DNA of 7,838 bases from CAZGTQ01 sp964528575 (lineage in GTDB: Bacteria > Planctomycetota > UBA1135 > GCA-002686595): assembly GCA_964528575.1 (NCBI GenBank), contig CAZGTQ010000106.1, positions 1-7,838 on the forward strand. Reading direction: 5' to 3'. Positions 5,704-7,838 of the stretch are shown piece by piece. The notes below the pieces were generated by a model. It was not told the DNA's origin, searched no databases, and saw nothing but the letters and a program-made list of their open reading frames with translations. Position 1 is the stretch's first letter. Every line of letters starts with the position of its first letter. The position numbers and the translations under genes are program-made.

Positions 5704-7143
5704 TTAGCCGCCGCCCGCGGCCGGAGGAACGCTCTCGCTGCGCTCGAGCCGCACGACGCACTCGAGGTGCGGGGTGTGCGGGAACAGGTCGATCGGCCGT
5801 ACGCGGACGGGCCGCCAGCCGCGCTGCGCGAGCGCCTCGAGGTCGCCGGCGGCCGCGCGCGGGTTGCAGGACACGTAGACGATGCGCTGGGGCGCCAGCG
5901 CGGCGAGGGCGCCGAGCACCTTCGGGTGCATGCCGGCGCGCGGCGGGTCGGTGACGCAGACGGCCGGCGCCGGGGCGGCGGGGTCGCGGGCCCGCAGCGT
6001 GTCGGCGAGGTCGCCCGCGACGAACGTCGCGTTCGCGACGCGGTTCGCGGCGGCGTTGCGGCGGGCGTCCGCGACGGCGGACTCGACCAGCTCGTACCCC
6101 TCGACGTGCTCGGCGCGCGCCGCGAGGTTCAACGCGAGCGCGCCGGCTCCGCAGTAGAGGTCGAGCACGCGCTCGCCGACCGCGAGCGCAGCCTCCGCGG
6201 CGACGATCGCGACCAGCTTCTCGGCCTGCGGCGTGTTCGTCTGGAAGAACGAGCCGGCCGACACGGCGAAATCGAGGCCGCCGAGACGCTCGCGGATCGT
6301 GCCGGGGCCGAAGAGGACGCGCTCGCGCTCGCCGACCGCGATGCTGGCGGGGCGCGTGTTGATGCCCTGGACGATCGTCGTGATCCCGGGGTGCAAGGCG
6401 GCGAGGCGCTCCGCCCACGCGTCGATCGCTGCGGTCGCCTCGGCGGACGTGACGAGCAGCACGAGGATCTCGCCGGTGTGCCAACTCCTGCGCAGGACGA
6501 GATGGCGCAAGAGACCGGTGTGCGTGCGCAGGTCCCAGGGCGGGAGGTCGAGCTCGAGCGCGAGGCGGCGCACGTCGGCGAGGATCGCGTCGCCGCCGGG
6601 GAGCTGGATCGGGCACCGCTCGACGTGCATCACCTTGTCGAAGCGGCCGGGGACGTGCAGGCCGAGCGCGAACCCGTCCGGCGCGTTCGGCGGCTCGTCC
6701 TCGCCGATCCAGCGGCGCGTCGCGAACGTGAAGTCCATCTTGTTGCGGTACGCCCACGGCTCGTCGCAGCCGACGACCGGGTCGATCGCGAGCGGCGGGA
6801 GGCCCGGCCGCGCGAGCGCGCGCGCGAGCACGTCGCCGAGCTCCCGCAACTGCGCCGCGTACGCGAGGTCCTGGTAGCTGCACCCGCCGCACGTGCCGAA
6901 GTGCGAGCAGCGCGGCTCGGCCGCGTCGGGGCCCGGGTCGAGCGTCTCGAGCACGCGCGCCTCGATGCGCTTGCCGCGGCGGCGCAGCACGCGCGCGCGC
7001 ACGCGGGCTCCGACCGGGCCGTGGCGCACGAGGACGACGTGCCCGGCGAAGGAGCCCTCGACGCCGCCCTTCGTGCCGAAGCGCTCGAGCACGAGCTCGA
7101 CGACGTCGTCGCGGCGGGGCTTCCGCTCGCCCGAATCGCTCAC
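5704..7143 (-). CDS. rlmD: 23S rRNA (uracil-5)-methyltransferase, RlmD/RumA (TrmA family)
   Basis: This 479-residue SAM-dependent enzyme methylates C5 of a uridine in 23S rRNA (U1939 in E. coli for RlmD). An N-terminal TRAM RNA-binding domain covers about residues 10-68. Four cysteines for a [4Fe-4S] cluster follow: C79, C85 and C88 in CSHFGTCGGC, then C177 in HVERCPIQ. The methyltransferase core shows FFQTNTPQAEKL, the SAM-binding LDLYCGAGALALNLA, TDPPRAGMHPKVL, the catalytic Cys426 in VSCNPR, and the C-terminal PHTPHLECVVRLER with its general-base Glu. The frame is open far upstream, but GTG 7143 is the supported start. It places the TRAM domain near the N-terminus and overlaps the trmL stop as GTGA. 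The alternative assignments RlmC or RlmCD cannot be excluded from sequence alone, because target specificity within this family varies by lineage. Confidence 0.92.
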   Translation of the reverse strand: MSDSGERKPRRDDVVELVLERFGTKGGVEGSFAGHVVLVRHGPVGARVRARVLRRRGKRIEARVLETLDPGPDAAEPRCSHFGTCGGCSYQDLAYAAQLRELGDVLARALARPGLPPLAIDPVVGCDEPWAYRNKMDFTFATRRWIGEDEPPNAPDGFALGLHVPGRFDKVMHVERCPIQLPGGDAILADVRRLALELDLPPWDLRTHTGLLRHLVLRRSWHTGEILVLLVTSAEATAAIDAWAERLAALHPGITTIVQGINTRPASIAVGERERVLFGPGTIRERLGGLDFAVSAGSFFQTNTPQAEKLVAIVAAEAALAVGERVLDLYCGAGALALNLAARAEHVEGYELVESAVADARRNAAANRVANATFVAGDLADTLRARDPAAPAPAVCVTDPPRAGMHPKVLGALAALAPQRIVYVSCNPRAAAGDLEALAQRGWRPVRVRPIDLFPHTPHLECVVRLERSESVPPAAGGG

Positions 7144-7676
7144 TGCGCGGGCCTCGCGACGTCGAGCGGCCACACGTCGTCGGCCTGCCGCGGGTGCGGA
7201 ACGTGGGCGCCGTCGTTGTCGGGCAGCGGCACGCCGGCGCGCACGAGCGCGGTGTACAGCCCCAGGCACACGGTGTTCGCGAGGTTGAGGCTGCGCACGC
7301 CGGGACGCACCGGCACGTAGACGCGCCGCTCGGCGAAGCGCGCGAGGAGCTCGGCGGGGAGGCCGCGGCTCTCGCTCCCGAACAGGAGGACGTCGTCGGG
7401 CTCGAACGGGACGTCGAAGAGGGAGCGGCCGCCGCGCGCGGTGAACGGTCGCGCGCGCTCGGCGAGGTCGAGGGCGCGCTCGGCCGCGCCGAGGCTCGCG
7501 TGCACGACGAGGTCGACGAGCGGCCAGTAGTCGAGCCCGGCGCGCTTGAGGTAGCGGTCCTCGAGCGAGAAGCCGAGTGGCTCGACCAGGTGCAGCCGCA
7601 CGCCGGTCGCCGCCGCCAGCCGCGCGGCGCACCCGGTGTTGTGCGGGATCTCGGGGTGGACCAGGACGACGTCCAT
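7140..7676 (-). CDS. trmL: tRNA (cytidine(34)-2'-O)-methyltransferase TrmL (SPOUT family)
   Basis: This 178-residue SPOUT-class methyltransferase is predicted to 2'-O-methylate the wobble nucleotide of tRNA-Leu isoacceptors, as TrmL (YibK) does in E. coli. It begins with VLVHPEIPHNTGCAARLAAA (4-23), followed by HLVEPLGFSLEDRYLKRAGL and DYW. The trefoil-knot SAM-binding motifs are LLFGSESRGLP (about 97-107), VPVRPGVRSLNLANTV and LGLYTALVRAG. E. coli TrmL is 157 residues; the excess here is mainly a polar C-terminal tail of about 20 residues (DGAHVPHPRQADDVWPLDV) after the last helix. The ATG at 7676 aligns with the family N-terminus, although the frame remains open upstream to the window edge. 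The TGA stop overlaps the rlmD GTG start. It is the first gene of the trmL-rlmD-yqgE cluster within this window. Confidence 0.92.
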   Translation of the reverse strand: MDVVLVHPEIPHNTGCAARLAAATGVRLHLVEPLGFSLEDRYLKRAGLDYWPLVDLVVHASLGAAERALDLAERARPFTARGGRSLFDVPFEPDDVLLFGSESRGLPAELLARFAERRVYVPVRPGVRSLNLANTVCLGLYTALVRAGVPLPDNDGAHVPHPRQADDVWPLDVARPAQ

Positions 7677-7838
7677 GCGACCCGCCAGTGTGCCGCGCAG
7701 GAAATCGAGGGCGAGCCGAAACCGATCGCCGCCCGCCGCGGTCCGGCTGGGCGGAGGGTGGGGGCGGGCGGGCCCGCGCGCGCGGGGGGGCGCGCGCGAA
7801 GGCGGTCGGGGCAGCGCGGCTCGAGGCGCGCGCTCCGC
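7677..7838. other. GC-rich sequence upstream of trmL, no gene supported
   Basis: These 162 bases up to the window edge should hold the trmL promoter or the end of a neighbouring gene. On the minus strand the trmL frame stays open through the region, and on the plus strand a GTG near 7689 opens a frame. Both mostly encode Gly/Ala/Arg/Pro low-complexity peptides. A G-tract-rich stretch (7755-7790) includes a self-complementary 14-base sequence at 7773-7786. I see no clear promoter or terminator. Confidence 0.45.

Noticed and set aside
5699..6892. A minus-strand frame of 397 codons over rlmD
   Set aside because: It is out of frame with rlmD, which has all TrmA-family motifs; the alternative is Arg-rich low complexity.
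2320..7320. A plus-strand frame open for 1,666 codons across several genes
   Set aside because: It runs antisense to or out of frame with five well-recognised genes and encodes an Arg/Ala/Glu/Val-rich peptide with no domain. Lack of stops is a by-product of G/C third positions in the real genes.
7144..7632. Upstream extension of rlmD by 163 codons
   Set aside because: The extension lies over trmL in another frame and is Arg/Ala-rich; the GTG at 7143 places the TRAM domain at the N-terminus as in the family.
7677..7838. In-frame upstream extension of trmL, including a helix-like RFRLALDFLRGTLAGR segment
   Set aside because: TrmL proteins begin right before the HPEIPHNTG motif, as with ATG 7676. 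The rest of the extension is Pro/Arg/Ala low complexity, and open frames are expected by chance at this composition.

Overview
The window is very GC-rich. Third codon positions are almost always G or C, so stop codons are rare in every frame and long spurious frames lie opposite the real genes. The gene content suggests a GC-rich Gram-negative bacterium, perhaps Myxococcota or a related former deltaproteobacterial lineage. Clues are a lipoprotein of the sulfatase family ending in a Leu-Gly-Tyr-Leu-Gly tail, a PF06262 zincin, YqgE/AlgH and a CyaY frataxin. The lineage is an inference: no rRNA gene or phylogenetic marker is present.

Layout. At the left edge, a minus-strand membrane protein of unknown function starts near 448 and runs out of the window. 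Divergently, on the plus strand, lie a sulfatase/alkaline phosphatase-superfamily lipoprotein (616-2061) and, 37 bases later, a TPR-like protein with a C-terminal PF06262 zinc-peptidase domain (2099-2896). They converge on a minus-strand cyclic-di-GMP protein (2893-4599), whose stop codon shares a CTAG with the zincin's stop. This protein has a degenerate receiver, a GGDEF-type domain reading GGDEL, and an intact EAL domain.

Upstream of the cyclic-di-GMP gene, between it and a divergent cyaY, is an array of four tandem 28-29 bp units. Each unit contains a perfect 8-bp inverted repeat with a 3-base loop. cyaY (4821-5138) converges with a compact minus-strand cluster, trmL (7140-7676) -> rlmD (5704-7143) -> yqgE (5125-5694). 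This cluster looks co-transcribed: trmL and rlmD overlap by a GTGA stop/start, and yqgE begins 9 bases after rlmD ends. It joins a tRNA wobble-position methyltransferase, a 23S rRNA uracil methyltransferase and a conserved protein of unclear function.

Most genes belong to well-known families. I see no mobile element, CRISPR array, RNA gene or evident multi-gene novel system. The least explained item is the hairpin array at 4633-4746. Second are the sequence variants in the cyclic-di-GMP protein and the threonine at the sulfatase catalytic position.
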